Shown: positions 29,979 to 42,071 of the stretch, in pieces
Numbering within the stretch: position 1 is the first letter of the stretch
How the letters are laid out: each line of letters opens with the position of its first letter
NCBI GenBank assembly: GCA_027924645.1
Contig: BSBN01001752.1
Location: 11,550,001 to 11,614,000, forward strand
DNA length: 64,000 bases
Direction: 5' to 3'
Origin: Cunninghamia lanceolata
Taxonomy: Eukaryota; Streptophyta; Pinopsida; Cupressales; Cupressaceae
Notes under the pieces: model-generated
Seen by the model: the letters and a program-made list of their open reading frames with translations, nothing else
The model's database searches: none
What the model was told of the DNA's origin: nothing
Position numbers and translations under genes: made by a program

Positions 29979-30711
29979 TGTCCCACTTATGGGACATCCT
30001 AATTTTTTATTGAAATCACATATTTTTTAGAAAAATTAATGATTTAAGCCTTGAGAGGTTCCACTAAAGGGGTTTAATTGAAGGGGGTTTGATAAAACCC
30101 CATTAGATCAAATCCCCTTGGAAAGAACCCCCTAGTCTTAAATCAAACCCTCAATGGAGTCTCCTTCACACCTATCAAAATACTAAAAAAAAAAAAATTT
30201 GCTTCACCTTTTGGGGGATCAAATGAAGTCATTTAGAAATTATATTTTGTAAATATGTAGCCCTTAGCATAAGCTTTCCAAAAAGTATGATTTTGAATAT
30301 GTTTCATTTGATTTTAAATTTATTTTCTATTTTCTAGTGAATGTAGGTTTTTCTTCGAACATCAATGTCTCTATTCCACACACGTGGAAAAAACAGAGAA
30401 AAAATCTTGAAAAATATTTGTGCACTAGGTATTGATGTCCATGTTTCACCCAAAAAAAAAATTGAATTTTGATATATACACAAGTTATGCTTGATGACAT
30501 TGACCTATGTCCAAATTATAGTTACCCCGACTTCAAAAATTAATTAAAAAAATATGTAACAAAAAATAATGAAAAAATATCCATGCACTAGATATTGATG
30601 TTAAAATCTATATTTTTAAAATTAGAATTTTATTCTTTCTAGAAAAAAAGTTATGCTAGATGACATAAACGTTACTTTCTGAAAATGTTGTTTACTATTA
30701 AAAACTAGTTA
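29979..30711. mobile_element. Unresolved insertion, left part (right part 37315-37534)
   Basis: Splits the Gypsy integrase; tagtg at 29974-29978 recurs at 37535-37539, so the inserted sequence is 29979-37534 including the nested Gypsy. It begins with a perfect hairpin TGTCCCACTTATGGGACA. Without the nested element it is about 950 bp, AT-rich and non-coding, with two diverged repeats (from TGCACTAG at about 30421 and 30594 to AAGTTATGCT and GATGACAT). The right end, CATCAAATC, does not end in CA, so it is not a plain LTR. Class unknown. Confidence 0.45.
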
Positions 30712-31569
30712 TGGTGCAATCACGGTTAGGAGGGTCCACAAAGTGAATAGTCCAGACTGTGTAGCAAGAGTAAACACAACAAAAGAAACTCAATTTTAGA
30801 ATACAAATGCAGATTCAAATATTCACTATATCAATGATTCAAAATGCAAACATGTCAACAACATGTAGGCTTACAAAATAGGGCTCATAGGCCTGATTCT
30901 CCAATTACAATATATGTGTAGGATATGGATTTGAATCACCTTACAGAGAAAATCTATCTTATGAACTATTCTATCTATTAATAACTATCCCTAATTGCTT
31001 TCCTATGCATCTATTACATGAATTTATATCATCTCTAGATCACAAGAATCCTCTGTATTGGCCAAGAGAGATTACAAACTCCAATTAGAGAGATATAACA
31101 TGTGTACACGGATAGGTCAGCCGAAAACATATGAAAATCCTCTGCAAGTGAATGAATCAAGGTGTAGACCTTAGGGAAGGTCAGCCATGTCCCAAACTAT
31201 CTTGAATAATGTTCCATTTAGCTCCACAAGTCATGGAAGTGCTCCACAAGTCTTCTCCTTTAGCTAGTTGTCTGAGATTATCTGAATGCTCTACTCTAAG
31301 AAAATAGTTGATCTTCTGATAGCAATATCTTTATGGAAACTGATCCAAATGATCTAACTTTTAGATATGATGTACATGATGATGTATAGATGCTAAGTCT
31401 AGCTCCATAAGGTTTGAAATGAAACTATGGTAGAATGTAGACCAAAATATAGAAACTGCTACTAACTGAACTGATAGTACTGAACTGGAAAATGAAAGAA
31501 AAATAAAATGAATGCAAATATTTTTGGTTGATGCAAGATTTCTCTTAAACCAGGAATGCTCCTACATCA
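30712..31569 (-). repeat. Chromovirus 3' LTR (left)
   Basis: 858 bp; partner of 36369-37314, which is 88 bp longer owing to an internal tandem duplication. On the minus strand it starts TGATGTAGGAGCA, near-identical to the LTR starts of the gag-only elements at 38410 and 55855 and of the solo LTR at 15935. Confidence 0.9.
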
Positions 31570-31600
31570 GACATCTAGGGTTGTTGAAAATTTGAGTCCC

Positions 31601-31834
31601 TCACTTTGCTGGGGCTAGAGGAAAACCAAGATGGTCCACCTTAGCTTGAGAAATCTAAGATGAGTCTTCTTTTGATCTATCTTTCCACTTAACCAAATAT
31701 TCCTTATATTGCCTTCCTCTGGTGCTGCATCCAATTTTGTTGTCCAAGATGTCTTCAATCTATTCCGGTGCTTATTGTGGTAACTGCTTCTTCAAGTCTT
31801 CTTCAATGTTGTCGCTGAACTCTCCTCCATAATA
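31601..31834 (-). pseudogene. Chromodomain at integrase C-terminus
   Basis: Minus-strand IEDILDNKIGCSTRGRQYKE, then YLVKWKDRSKEDSS and HLGFPLAPAK before a stop at 31601. The YLVKWKG-like core and the following Trp position (here a stop) are the plant chromovirus chromodomain, which in relatives tethers integrase to modified histones. Stops interrupt it. Confidence 0.8.
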
Positions 31835-32930
31835 CTAATATAGGTCTGCAATGTTGAAAATAGGTGATATGCCCAATGTCTCCAAGAGCTCCACTTCATA
31901 TGCATTTCCTGAATCAAATTTTCTAAGTATCCTACATGGTCCAGACTTCTTCATCTTCAACTTGTTATATGTCCCAACTGGAAATCTTTCTTTTCTCAAG
32001 TACACCATAACTTCATCTCCAACTGTAAACTCTTTGTGTCTTCTCTTCTCATGTGCTTGCTCTTTACACTTACTGTTCATCTCCTCCAAATGTTTCTTAA
32101 ATTAATTATGCAGGTCTCCATGTGTCCTGCAAATTCTTTTGCCTCTGCACTCCTTTTGTTCTCCATGATGATATCTCTCAACTCTGCTACTCCTCTAGGG
32201 TTAGTTCCTATCACAATCTCAAACGGTGTCTTTCCTATGCTCCTATTCACTGAATTATTGTATGCAAAATCTGCTTGTGATAGAATCAAATCCCAATTTC
32301 TTGACTTTTCTCCAACCAAACATCTCAACAAATTTCACAAACTTCTATTTACTACCTCTATCTATCCATCAGTCTGAGGATGAAATGATGAACTAAACTT
32401 CAAATCTATCTTCATCTTCTTCCAAAGTGTCCTCCAAAAGTATCCAATGAATCTTGTATCTCTGTCTGAAGTTATGCTTTTAGGTAATCTATGCAATCTC
32501 ACAATCTCCTTCAAAAATAGGTCAGCCACATGAACTGCATCACTTGTCTTCTTACAAGGTATGAAATGTGCCATCTTTGAAAATCTGTCCACCACTACAA
32601 ATATAGAATCATGTCCTCTTTGTGTCTTCAGCAATCCCAATATGAAATCCATGCTTATGTCTTCCCAAGGTCTCTTCGGTACTATCAAAGATTTGTACAG
32701 TCCAGTATTCTGACTACTTCATTTTGTAACTTGACATACTCTACAACTTTGCACAAACTTCCTGACATCCTTATATATCTGAGGACAAAAGTAATGTTCA
32801 CTTACCAAAGCCACTGTCTTATCAATTCCAAAATGTCCTACCAATCCACCACTATGTTTCTCTTTAATCAAATTATCTCTCATTGAAATCCTAGGTATAC
32901 ACAACTAATTTCCTTTAAACAACATATCTT
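31835..32930 (-). pseudogene. Chromovirus integrase
   Basis: Zinc region KHSGGLVGHFGIDKT and VQSCRVCQ (H-H-C-C), core [25 protein letters not shown], then VNRSL with the glutamate region broken by a stop after HPQTDG. SIGKTPFEIVIGTNPRG and the GPY/F-like end GPCRILRKF follow. Read in one direction with about six stops. It catalyses integration in active relatives. Confidence 0.88.
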
Positions 32931-33059
32931 CCTAAATGAAATAATCCAACCACTTACTCCTGTCAGTCACAATAGGTTCCTTACATCCTTTCCAAGGTTC
33001 TGCAAAATCAAGATCTTCTTCATACATGTTCTTCAGTTCTTCAAAACCTAATACTTCAA

Positions 33060-33597
33060 CTCTCATCTTTGTCAGCAAATTTCTTCTTCTACTCAATGCA
33101 TCTGCAACTTTGTTTGATTTTCCACTCCTATGCTTCAGTGCAAAAGTGTAACTCTACATGAACTCTACCCATCTCATATGTCTCTGATTCAACTTTCCTT
33201 GACTATTCAGATATTGCAAAGCTTGATGATCTGTATACAACACAAACTCCTTAGGAAACAAATAATGTCTCTACTTCTTCAAGGCTTGAATTATGGCATA
33301 TAATTCCTAATCATAAACTAAATATCTTCTCCTTGCATCATTCAACTTCTCACTAAAATATGCTACAGGTCTACCTTCTTGACTTAACACTGGTCCTATT
33401 GCATTTCCACTTGCATCACAATCTACTTGAAATACCTTGTTGAAATCTAGTAATGCCAATATTGGTTGCTTTGTCACTTTCTGCTTCAACAACTCAAAAC
33501 TTTTATTTGCTCTTGATGTCCACTTAAGGTCCTTTATGTATCCTCTCATTGTCTCTATCATAGGTGTGCATACTAAACTGAAATTTATGATAAACTT
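33060..33597 (-). pseudogene. Chromovirus RNase H
   Basis: Follows the RT: LALLDFNKVFQVDCDASGNA, PVAYFSEKLNDARRRYLVYD, a stop where Gln is usual, [25 protein letters not shown] and KSNKVADALSRR. The acidic residues of the D-E-D-D set can be seen. Stops at three or more places. Confidence 0.85.
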
Positions 33598-34440
33598 TCA
33601 GTAGAAACTGGCTAATCCTTCAAATGATTTGACTTCTCCAATGCTCTCAGGTGTAGGCCATTCAACAATTGCTCTAACTTTCTTAGGGTCCATCTTTAAT
33701 CCTTCCATAGAAATTACAAATCCCAAGTATACCATTTCTTCCTTCATGAAACTACACTTCTTAATGTTTATCAACAATTTCTCTTCTCTCAACCTCTGCA
33801 ATACTTGTCTTAGGTGCCATAAATGTTCTTCTTTTGTCTTACTAAAAATTAGTATATCATCCAAATATACAATAACAAACTTACCCAAGAATTTTTTCAA
33901 AACTTCATTCACCAACCTCATGAAAGTACTTGGTGCATTTGTCAATTCAAAAGGCATCACTAACCATTCATACAATCCTTCATTTACCTTGAAAGCAATC
34001 TTCCATTCATCTCTTTCTCTAATTCTGATCTGATGGTATCCACTATTCAAGTCTATCTTTGTAAAATATTTTTCTCCACTCAAACAATCCATAATGTCAT
34101 CCATCCTAGGCAATGGAAATCTATACTTAACTGTGATCTTGTTGATTGCTCTAGAGTTTGTACACATCCTCCATTCTCCATCCTTCTTTGGTGCTAACAC
34201 TGCAAGTACTACACAAGGACTCAAGCTTTCTCTGATCAAACCTTTTCTCAACAGTTCTTGTATCTATCTATTTAATTCTTCATTCTCTATTGGTGTCATT
34301 CTATGTGCTACTTTGTTAGGTAAACTAGCTCTAGGTATAAGATCTATGTGAGGACTGATACTCTTGATTGGTGGCAATCCTTCAGGTACATTATCTGAAA
34401 TGATGTCTTCATACTTTGTCAGCAATTCAGCTATCTCCTC
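33598..34440 (-). pseudogene. Chromovirus reverse transcriptase
   Basis: The longest intact block (217 codons, 33598-34251) gives [55 protein letters not shown] and the active site [14 protein letters not shown], all expected for plant Gypsy RT. Upstream, SPHIDLIPRASLPNKVAHRM is read across a stop. The active-site YLDD is intact although the element as a whole is dead. Confidence 0.9.
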
Positions 34441-34699
34441 CTATTGTGATTATTCAGTCTCTATGTTTAGGGCTTTAGGCTTATTAGAAATCAAAGCATA
34501 ACACATATTCTCATGTCTCAAACCATCTAGAAATTTCCTTCCATCGACCAAATAGATTCTAGCATTTCCACATACTTCACTCTTAAGTTCATCTTCCAAA
34601 GGAATCAAAGTAATTCTCTTTCCATTTGATGCTATAGTATAGGTGTTCTTTCTCCCATCATGTATAGCTTTTCTATAATACTACCATGGTCTACCCAAC

Positions 34700-36180
34700 A
34701 ATATATGACAAACATCCATAGGTATAATATCACACATTACTTCATCATGATAAGATCCAATATGAAATTTTACTAAACATTGATCACTCACTAGTACCTT
34801 ATGATCATCATGAATCCATGCTAGCTGATATGGCTAAGGGTGTTTCAATCTCTCCAGCTTTAGCTTAGTCACCATCTCCTTTGAAACCAAATTATCAGAA
34901 CTACCACTATCAATTACAACTTTACTACATTTACCTCCTGATTTGCATTTGGTCTAGAACAAACTTTTCCTCTATGGTGGTTCCTCATTTGTCTCTTCTT
35001 GAAATAGTGCTCTTGTCATGACAAGTGATTCTCATTTCTTAGGTTTACCAACTAAATTATGTGATCCAATAGGCTCTTCTTCTACATAAGCTGCTCTTCC
35101 ACTATTCTCTATCTTCTTACTTGTACTTCCTTGATGACATTCAAATGCTCTGTGCCCTTCACCTCCACACTTAAAATAGGTTCCTTTGAATGTTCTCTTA
35201 TCAAATCCTCTTCCATCTAATAAGAATTAGGGTTTCCTCTACGGTAGAAAGTTCTAACATCTCTCTAGTATGAACTGTTGTCTTTGTCTTCCTTCTTGAA
35301 TGTGTTATCTTGTCTATTTTGCTTTGCATATGATCTCTCCTCCAAAAAATGTTCTACCTCTCTGAAATTTACCTCCTCTACCTCTCTATCTCTGCTCATG
35401 CTTCTTGTTCAACTTTTCTTCAACTTTCAGGGCAAACTGATATGCTTCTTCCAATGTTGTCATTCTCACGAAAATCAGTTCTTCTTGAATGTTCAATCTC
35501 AGTCCATTAATGTATCTTACCAATTTCACCTTTCTTGCTTCACTATGTCCTATCCTTATAATCATCTTATGAAATTCTTTAGTATACTCCTTCACAGATT
35601 TCTCCCTTTGTCTCAAGTTTTGTAATCATTTCAATAGTTCCAACTCATAGTCAGCAGGTATAAACTCATTCTTCAACTTTGTCACCATTATATCCCATTT
35701 CATGATCTTTTATTTTCCTCTTCTATTTCTATCCAATTGAACTTCTTTCCACCAAATAGCAGCATGTCCTTTCAACTTAGTCTTAGCAAATTTCACCTTC
35801 TCCAGATCTTCAATTTCTTCATATTCAAAGTATTCTTCTAGGTCATTTATCCAGTCAATCAATTCCTTCGAATTCAAATTGCCAGTATAGTTTGGTACAT
35901 CCACTCTAGGTCTTTTCCCAATCTTCAAAATAGCTCACAACATCTTCACTTGATATGATTCCACTTCTTCTTCTAGGGTTTCTTCATTTTGGTTAGTGGA
36001 TTGAAATTCTTCATCATCACTTTCAACATTAGGTTGAGGTCTCAATCCTCTTCTTCGATCTTCTTCAACAACATCCAAGTGAACTCACATTGTTTTCATC
36101 ATTTCCATCATCTCATCCATTCTTCCAACCATATTACCAATAGTAGGTATTCTCCTTAGAGGAATCTCTTCCTAGGATCA
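34700..36180 (-). pseudogene. Chromovirus gag and protease
   Basis: Gag: MEMMKTM, VDVPNYTGNLNSKELIDWIN, AKTKLKGHAAIWWKEVQLD, REKSVKEYTKEFHKM. The zinc knuckle reads YFKCGGEGHRAFEC, so its first Cys is Tyr. Protease: KVVIDSGSSDNLVSKEMV at about 34868-34920, then HILLGRPW. At least seven stops break the frame. Gag and protease here are the nearest relatives in the window of those in the two gag-only elements. Confidence 0.85.
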
Positions 36181-36368
36181 AGTGTAATTGCCTTAAATTC
36201 TATGATCAGTCTACAAGGTGACAACTGCCTCACAATAGGTGATCGATTGACAACACAAGTAGTCTACCTTGGTTTCAGTGATATGTTCGCAACAAGATCT
36301 TATAGAATGCCTTCACAAACTTCATTCACTTTGTTCCTAAAGGATACAAACTTCACTCTGATACCACT

Positions 36369-37314
36369 TGGTGCAATCACGGTTAGGAGGGTCCATAAAG
36401 TGAACAATCTAGACCATGCAGCAAGAGTAAACATAATGGAAGCAACTTAATTTTAGAATGCAAATGTGGATTCAGATATTCACTATATCAATGATTCAAA
36501 ATGCAAACATGCTGAAAACATGTGGGCTTACAAAATAGGGCTAACATTCTTGATTCTCTAGTTACAATATATGCACAGGATATGGCTTTGAAGCGCCTTA
36601 CAGAGAAAATCTATCTTATGAACTATGCTATCTATCACTAATTATCCCTAACTACTTTCTTATGCATCTATTACATGAATTTATATCATCTTCAGATCAC
36701 AAGAATCCTCTGCGTTGGCCAAGAGAGATTACAAAGTCCAATGAAAGAGATATAACATGTGTACACAGATAGGTTGGCCCAAAACATATGGAAATCCTTT
36801 GCTTTGGCCAAGAGAGATTACAAACTCTAATGAACGAGATATAACATGTGTACATGGATAGGTTGGCCCAAAACATATGGAAATCCTCCGTAAGTGAATG
36901 AATCAAGGTTTGGACCTCAAGGAAGGTCAGCCACGTCCCAAACTATCTTGAATAATGTTCCATTTAGCTCGGTAAGTCATGGAAGTGCTCCACAAGTCTT
37001 CTCCTTCAACTGGTTGTCTAAGACTATTTGAATGCTCTACTCTGAGAAAACAGTTGATCTTTTGATAGCGTTATCTTTCTGGAAACTGATCCAAATGTTC
37101 TAAATTTTGGATATGATGTGCATGATGATGTCTATATACTATGTCCAGCTCCGCAAGGTCTAAAATGAAACTACGGCAGAATGCGGACCAAAATACAAAA
37201 TTGCTACTGACTGAACTGACTATACTGAACTGGAAAATGAAACAAAAATAAAATGAATGCAAATATTTTTGGTTGATACAAGATTGCTCTTGAACCAAGG
37301 ATGCTCCTGCATCA
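36369..37314 (-). repeat. Chromovirus 5' LTR (right) with tandem duplication
   Basis: 946 bp. The segment starting TTGGCCAAGAGAGATTACAA at 36715 is repeated from 36804 (period about 89 bp), which accounts for the length difference from the left LTR; the two units already differ at several sites. The PBS complement TTCACTCTGATACCA (36352-36366) is adjacent. Confidence 0.9.
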
Positions 37315-37534
37315 AATTATTAAAAGAGATGTTGAGAGATTCACAATTTATTTCAAATATATTTAGAATCTACACACAAATCACTAGTTCTCATCATCTT
37401 CAAATTCTTAATGGTTTAGCTGCTATAGGTCTTAGAAAGTGAAGATTTAGTTAAAAATGTTGATATCAATGTCCATCTTGGCCAAAAATGGGACTCATTA
37501 TTGTGGGATTACGATTCAACATAAACATCAAATC
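37315..37534. mobile_element. Unresolved insertion, right part
   Basis: Continuation of the AT-rich insertion begun at 29979. Contains TTGATATCAATGTCCATC, which resembles the internal repeats of the left part, and GTGGGATTACG. It ends CATCAAATC before the tagtg duplication. Short frames here are chance. Confidence 0.4.
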
Positions 37535-38409
37535 TAGTGTCTTATTGATGATATTCATGATTCTCTTGTTACTAGACTTGGCCTGACCATTTCCTTGTGG
37601 GTGATAGGGGAAAGAATGTGTTAAAGCTACCCCATACCTAGAACATGTGTCAAGGAACTCATGGGACCTAAAACACATTGCATTTTCAGTAATAATCCTT
37701 ATAGGCACACCAAACCTTGTGATGATATTGTTCATTAGGAAATCAATCACTACCTTAGATGTTGCATTTCTAGTAGGTATTTCTTCCACCCATTTGGTGA
37801 AGTACTTAGTGGCTACAAGGATCCATTTGTATCCATTGCTAGATTTTTCTACAATTTATCCAACAAAATCAAGACCCCACTACTGGAATGGAGCCTTAGT
37901 TTATATGGATGTTAGGGCAAGTGCACTTGCAAACTTCATCTTGCCTACAAACCTCTGGCAAGGATCACACTGTCTGACAAATTTGGCCACTTTTGTAAAT
38001 AATGTAGGCCACCAATATTCTACTCTAATTACTTTGTGGGTAGTTGTCTTTGACATGAAATGCAACCCACAAAGTTGTTGATGACATTCATTCATGACCT
38101 TAATAGATTGTTCATGGTCTAGACATTTGAGAGGTAACCCATCAAGGTTTCTCCACATAAGTTGGCCTTGCATCAACACATACTTTTGGGCTGCCAACAT
38201 TAAGGTTCTCCTTTGATGCTCACTTACTCATGTAGGGAAACTCAAGTTTTGCAAATAGAAAAATAAATCTTTATGCCATGGATCATTTTTCAAAGATCAA
38301 GGAGGAGGTGCAGGACTAGAAATCACCTAATGTACTTCTACTACATCCAAGTTTATATCTTCTTCTAGATTTGCAAGGCCTTGACCTCTAACTAGCCTTG
38401 TAGTATGTA
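37535..38409 (-). pseudogene. Old Gypsy integrase, zinc and catalytic core
   Basis: Minus strand: CGLHFMSKTTTHKVIR and FVRQCDPCQRF (H-H-C-C), WGLDFVG, YFTKWVEEIPTRNATSKVV, ITENAMCFRSHEFLDTC, SFPYHPQGNGQAKSSNKR. Of the catalytic D-D-E, the first D is kept, the second is E (TEN for TDN) and the last E is K (QAKSSNK for QAESSNK). It belongs with 29456-29973. Cut at 38409 by the gag-only element. Confidence 0.85.
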
Positions 38410-39812
38410 TGATGCAGAAGGCATCCACACTATAACCTTAACACACAGCATGGATGTCTGCAACCCATCATCATCATCATCATATTCTCCTTTACACTGT
38501 CAACATCATCATATTTACTGTCACCGACCGATATCCTCCTGCAGACAAGCCTTCGCCCTTTCGCCTGTCAGCAGCATCATCATATTCGGCAGCATCATCA
38601 TGTTCGGCAAGCGCGAACATCCTCCTGACGTCCACTGTTCATCTCACCGACAACTTCGACCTTCACTATCTTCAGCATCATGATATTCAACATCATGTTA
38701 ATTAGCAGGATAAAGAACATCCGGTTCCTCCCATTTATCCTGATGATGACAAACCTTAACTCCACGCACCGTCCCCTCGATGCTTACGTCACCCCGATAT
38801 CCGGATGACGTATATCCTGATGATGATGACATCACCTGTAGCTTCTCAATATCCTGCTGCTCTGAAATATCCTGATGACGTATATCCTGATGATGATGAT
38901 GTCATATCCTACTGTTGGCCAAACTTAACTTTTTTCAGCCCGTGATCAACCTGATCTTCTTCCTTATGCCGATGCACTCATCCTCGGCAACTCCTGATGA
39001 TGATCACCCCGACACACTTTCACTTTATGCAACTACCTGCATCATGCTCTTCTCCACTTATCCAGATGACGATGCCCGAAGCGACTGCAGGATATTCACC
39101 AAATTATCCTGATGATGCCGGTTTGACAAACTTCCAGCCTTAGCAGATTTTCACCTCGCCGATCCTCCTGGGATGACCCGATCCACTCTCAAGGTGATCT
39201 TCCACACTTTATCAGCTCGACCTAGCACATGCCCATGCTAGGGTTCTCAACACCTCTCAACCGCGATCCTGCACACCTGCATACAAACAGAAAGCAAACT
39301 AAAACCTAACCTACTGTACATAACCATTCCACCGATCCGACGAATCAACCGGTGGAATGGATCAGCGAATCCATGAAACCACCCAAAACAGCAAATCGAT
39401 CACACAGTGGAGGCCAAACAGAAAATGAACACAACAGGATCTCTTATTCAATTTCAAAAGATGCTATTACAATATTCAGTCTCTCCTCTCTCTCAGCAAA
39501 GCCTGATCGATGATATACAATACCAACAGATCCTCATGCATAAATAGGTTTTCCTGCGAGTACTACTGACCCGACTCCAAGCGGCTGGGAACTCTCTCCA
39601 GGCGGCTGGGAGATCCAACCGGTCCTACAGCATGACAACTGTCTAACAAACTATCTAAAAATAGTAAAACATGATCAGCATGACCTTAGTACAGTCAGCA
39701 TGACCTTATTACATGCATTTGGTCTTATCAGACCTTCTTGGAAACATTAACAAGACTCAAATTAACTAACTGCCTCATGAAGGCCAGCTGTCAGGTAGGT
39801 GCTCCTGCACCA
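38410..39812 (-). repeat. TR-GAG 3' LTR (left)
   Basis: 1,403 bp. Rich in CATCATCAT, CCTGATGATGATG and GACGTCA motifs in the outer half; a stem CCATTCCACCG/CGGTGGAATGG spans 39324-39360. On the minus strand a TATA-like CCTATTTATGC lies near 39545. The gag-protease frame runs seven codons into this LTR before its stop at 39791-39793. Confidence 0.9.
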
Positions 39813-41959
39813 TACTCCCCAACAGAAAAGAACTCATGTCCCATGAGTTTAGTATGTGGAAGTCCTCCACCTTTACACCTTGTCATGTTAGTGCTCTGAC
39901 CTGTTCCAGCTTTGTCCTCTGCTAGCTCTTGGCTGCTCCAAAACTTCTGAACTGTAACTTGCTGTCTGGCAAGTAAATCCTCATGCCTGTCAATGTAGGC
40001 CATTCTCTCACATACCCTATGTTTGTCAGTTTGTCTGACCAGAACCTCTGTCTGAACTGCCTCGTGAACTTCTGCAATGTTCAACTCTATCTTCCTGTCA
40101 ACTCTTATAGGACAAACAATAGTCCCAACTATGACAACATCCTTGTCATTCCTCTCAACTGATTGTTGTGTGCAAACCTGTTTCTGCACCTGCTGCTGAC
40201 CTCTGTCAGTCCAAATTGTAACTTTCTTCAACCTGTTGTCCTTAACAACTCCTTTCCCTGCAGTGTCTTCATCTGCCTTTATGCCTGCTCCTATAGGCAT
40301 CTGCACAAATTCCTTCTTTCCCATTAAAATGATTTTGGCTGCCCCCTGTGCTGCAGCATCTGCCTGCAATGGCATCAACAAAATAGTTTTCCCATCTTTC
40401 TTGATGGTGTAGGTATTAGCATACCCATCATATAGTACCCTTCTATCAAATTGCCATGGTCTACCCAACAATAGGTGACAACATTCCATGGGCAAAATAT
40501 CACACAAAACCCTATCATGATATGCTCCAATCTGAAAATCCACATATGCCTGTTCATAGACAAAAAGTGATTGACTATCACTCACCCAAGATGCCTTGTA
40601 AGGGTGTTTATGTGGAATCCTTTCCAAATTCAGTTTATCCACCATTTCCTGAGATACCATGTTGTCTATTGAACCAGTATCAATGACAACCTTACATACC
40701 TTACCTTTGCTCTTGCATATGGTCTTGAAAAGAGCTCTTCTTTGCATCATGTCCTTTGATGCCTGCAAACTAATTCTCCTTAGCATCAATGCTTCTCCCT
40801 CCTCAGGATATGCATAATAGTCAGGCTCCTTATCTCTTTGATTAGTGTTTGAACTCTGCACACTTTGCTCTACTTTCTCTTCTTGCACAAGTTGTACTCT
40901 CTTGTCATTTGTTCTATCATTTCTGGATGATGAACCCTTGTTTTCTGGACATTTGAAAGATGGATGACCAAACTCACCACAGGTGTAACATTTTCCTGAA
41001 AATGTAGTAGAACCTTTACCACCTCCAAATCTTCCTCTATTACCTTTCCATCCACCTCTGAAATCAGACTGTCCCTGTCCTTTACTAGTGTCTTCTTGAC
41101 CCTCATTGGTTTGCTTTTGTGTAGGGGCTGCTCCTCTTCCCCTCATGTTGTTTCCTCTTCCTCTCATGGACTTATCCTATCCCCTATTCATCTTTTCTTC
41201 AATCCTGATTGCTATTTGATAACAATCTTCCACATTCTTAGGGTTAGCTAAAACTAACTCATCTTGTATGTTCAATCTCAAACCAGCCAAGTACCTAGCC
41301 ACCTTTTCTACCTCATTCTCATGATGACCAGATCTCATACTCAATTTATAAAACTCCTCAGTATATGCCTTCACATCCATTTCCTTCTGCCTTAAAAATT
41401 GCAGCTTCTTAAACATCTGAATTTCATAATCCCTTGGCAAGAATTTAACTTTGATCCTTGCTACCATCTTATCCCATGAAGTGATCTTTGACTTCCCTTG
41501 TTTCCTTCTCTCAGATTGTACATAATCCCACCATACCAAAGCATGACCTCCTAACTTGGTCTTTGCAATCTTTACCTTCTGATCCTCAGCAACATCTTCA
41601 CATTCAAAGTGATTATCAAGTGCAGCAATCCAATCCAGCAACTCATCTTCCTTCAAACTTCCATTATACTTGGAAACATCAACCTTTACCTTAGGTTTAT
41701 CACTCTGTACTGCCTTTAACAGTTTTGCCAATCTCTGGTCTTCAGCATCTAGATCTTCAGCTACCTCTTCATACTCTTCAACAGCATCTTCATCTTCTTC
41801 AGACTCACTGTCTTCCACTTCCCTCTTTTTGTTCTTTTCCAGGGCTACAAGCCTGGCTTGAAGTGCTTCAGCAAGCTCCTTCATCTTCCTCATCTCTCTG
41901 GCATGTTTTTCCTTCATCTCCTGCAATTCCCTTGCAGTACCACTACCTTTAGGAGGCAT
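39791..41959 (-). pseudogene. TR-GAG gag-protease frame with one stop
   Basis: One frame of about 720 codons from MPPKGSGTARELQEM (41959), broken only by a TAG at 41177-41179 after KMNRG. Order: coiled coil with an acidic run; gag core (VDVSKYNGSLKEDELLDWIA, KTKLGGHALVWWDYVQ, LKFLRQKEMDVKAYTEEF-like); RG-rich linker; intact knuckle CYTCGEFGHPSFKC; protease VVIDTGSIDNMVSQEMVDKL; HLLLGRPWQFDRRVLYDGYA. Then come about 190 residues of unfamiliar C-terminal region kept in the plus-strand copy (DRGQQQVQKQVC, DKDVVIVGTI, AYIDRHEDLLA, GGGLPHTKLMGHEFF). The stop could be a single mutation, so the protein was intact recently. Confidence 0.85.
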
Positions 41960-42071
41960 TTTGTCAACCTCTCAATCAACACACAACACACAATCAACTC
42001 TACCTCTATCCTTTCGGTGACAGAATCAACACACAACAGCCCAGACCTTTTGCTGAGCTCTGATACCACTA

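Larger units (their letters stand above)
30712..37314 (-). mobile_element. Chromodomain Gypsy (chromovirus) element, decayed
   Basis: LTRs begin TGGTGCAATCACGG and end GCTCCTRCATCA. Flanks are agtta (30707-30711) and aatta (37315-37319), a TSD with one G-to-A change. On the minus strand: PBS (36352-36366), gag, protease, RT, RNase H, integrase, chromodomain, left LTR. RT before integrase and a terminal chromodomain define a chromovirus. Many stops, mostly where Gln or Trp is expected, fit C-to-T decay. It lies inside another insertion, which lies inside an older Gypsy element. Confidence 0.92.

Noticed and set aside
29974..37539. CACTA transposon, because TAGTG flanks the insertion
   Set aside because: TAGTG occurs in the same orientation on both sides, as a duplication, rather than CACTA at one end and TAGTG at the other; no 3-bp TSD outside.
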